A stretch of DNA of 49,433 nucleotides, from positions 1 through 49,433 of the forward strand of contig NZ_CASEGO010000007.1 of assembly GCF_949287625.1 (NCBI RefSeq), written 5' to 3'. Shown piece by piece: positions 48,903 through 49,433 of the stretch. Each line of letters starts with the position of its first letter. Position 1 is the first letter of the stretch. A model generated the notes under the pieces. It ran no database searches. It saw only the letters and a list, made by a program, of their open reading frames with translations, and was not told the origin of the DNA. The DNA is from an uncultured Brachyspira sp. Its GTDB lineage: Bacteria > Spirochaetota > Brachyspiria > Brachyspirales > Brachyspiraceae. Made by a program: the position numbers and the translations under genes.

Positions 48903-48944
48903 TGATTTTAGTACACTTTTTGCAAAAAGTTTGATTTTAGTACA
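48903..48944. promoter_or_regulatory. 13-bp direct repeat upstream of the early operon
   Basis: TGATTTTAGTACA at 48903-48915 and again at 48932-48944, 29 bp apart (close to three helical turns). The GTAC centre is palindromic. Likely regulator binding sites for the early promoter. Confidence 0.5.
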
Positions 48945-48974
48945 TTTTTCGGCGGGAAAAAGTTGAATAAAAAA

Positions 48975-49433
48975 TTGACAAACTTAAAAATTTTCAGTAT
49001 ATACCTAAACAACTATAGTTTATCAAAAAATAAATTTTTTAAATTTTGAAATTTTTTAAATTTTGATATTTGCGGGGCTTTGCCCACCACGCTGTGTGCT
49101 ACGCAACACCCCAGTTCTTTTGTTGGCACAAAGAACCATACGCTGTACGCCTCGCTCTGCGTGCCGTAGGCAGGCGAAAAGACTTCATTTTTACCCAAAT
49201 TTCAGATATTATCATACATTTAATACATATCTTTAAAATATAAAGTTCTAGCAATTGCATTTTTTGCAACTTTTTTGTGCGGCAAAAAAGTTGATAATTC
49301 TGTATAATGTGCACCAATTGACAAAATAAAATTGTTTCAGTATATACCTAAACAATTATAATTTGTCAAAAAATTATTTTTTTTAATTTTAAATATTTGC
49401 AGGGCTTTGCCCCGCACCCCACTTCTTTTGTTG
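48975..49433. repeat. Long direct repeat pair at the right end (second copy cut)
   Basis: Two copies share TTGACAAA, TTTCAGTATATACCTAAACA, T(A/G)TCAAAAAA, TATTTGC(G/A)GGGCTTTGCCC and CACCCCA(G/C)TTCTTTTGTTG: 48975-49125 and 49317-49433. Between them is a TTTTTGCAACTTTTTTGTGCGGC block resembling 48917-48960. Such blocks look like host intergenic repeats, so the phage boundary may be near here. No att core could be proven. Confidence 0.55.

Larger units (their letters stand above)
48734..49433. other. 700-bp gene-free right end: early leader and repeats
   Basis: I see no credible gene. From left to right: the leader of the early operon with CCCTATAGGG (48773-48782) and a terminator hairpin (48801-48846), a TATAAT (48868-48873, minus), a duplicated TGATTTTAGTACA, then two copies of a long AT-rich repeat ending in GC-rich REP-like sequence (48975-49125 and 49317-49433). 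Short open frames at 49013-49317 are in repeat sequence and unlikely to be genes. Confidence 0.6.

Noticed and set aside
49013..49317. Short minus-strand frames at the right end
   Set aside because: They lie in duplicated repeat sequence with no ribosome-binding site.

Overview
The window is most of a temperate-phage-like element in a very AT-rich bacterium. The base composition, spirochaete-like codon use and the GC-richer REP-like intergenic blocks (for example around 8853-8890 and 49070-49180) suggest a Brachyspira host. That is an inference from general resemblance, not proven here. I see no rRNA, tRNA or CRISPR array, and no integrase, cI-like repressor, DNA polymerase, holin or endolysin. 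The element is therefore incomplete in the window, or its lysis and lysogeny genes lie outside it.

Late region (minus strand, 26040 down to 1). The order is small terminase, large terminase, a cargo interruption (23340-17820), gpW-like joiner, portal, S49 prohead protease, coiled-coil scaffold candidate, decoration protein, major capsid, connector proteins, contractile sheath, two paralogous tube proteins, frameshifted tail chaperone, tape measure, then a Mu-type baseplate series (gp43 split in two, gp44, gp45, gp46, gp47, gp48) and a tail fibre cut by the window edge. The head is lambda-type and the tail Mu-type contractile. The cargo is two large single-chain nuclease/N6-methylase/target-recognition proteins. 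One of them sits between the two ends of a destroyed AAA ATPase gene.

Regulatory core (26041-33555). A 418-bp gene-free region carries GTTAAC repeats and a late promoter. Then come two paralogous cassettes. Each has a ribbon-helix-helix repressor gene facing left, a strong divergent promoter with its own operator sequence, a small protein, a hairpin and a 26-residue membrane peptide. Downstream on the plus strand are an 86-residue protein, a DnaN-like sliding clamp and a membrane-anchored FtsK-like ATPase. A strong terminator follows, then a lone structural gene with its own late-type promoter.

Early region (minus strand, 48733 down to 33552). A tightly packed operon with many 1-8 bp overlaps encodes Gp157, zinc-ribbon miniproteins, a hexapeptide-repeat protein, a RecT-like annealing protein, winged-helix proteins, four DNA methyltransferases (two beta-class, one C5, one N6), an HNH protein, a VRR-NUC nuclease and nucleotide-metabolism proteins. 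Its leader has a 13-bp direct repeat and a terminator-like hairpin, which hints at attenuation or antitermination.

The most promising undescribed items are: (i) a late promoter, TGATTCACTT-N20-TATAAT, exactly repeated before three late transcription units and approximately before a fourth; (ii) the duplicated repressor / small protein / hairpin / 26-residue membrane peptide cassettes with diverged operators and a covarying RNA stem; (iii) the clamp-FtsK pair; (iv) identical 69-bp hairpin elements inside the late operon.
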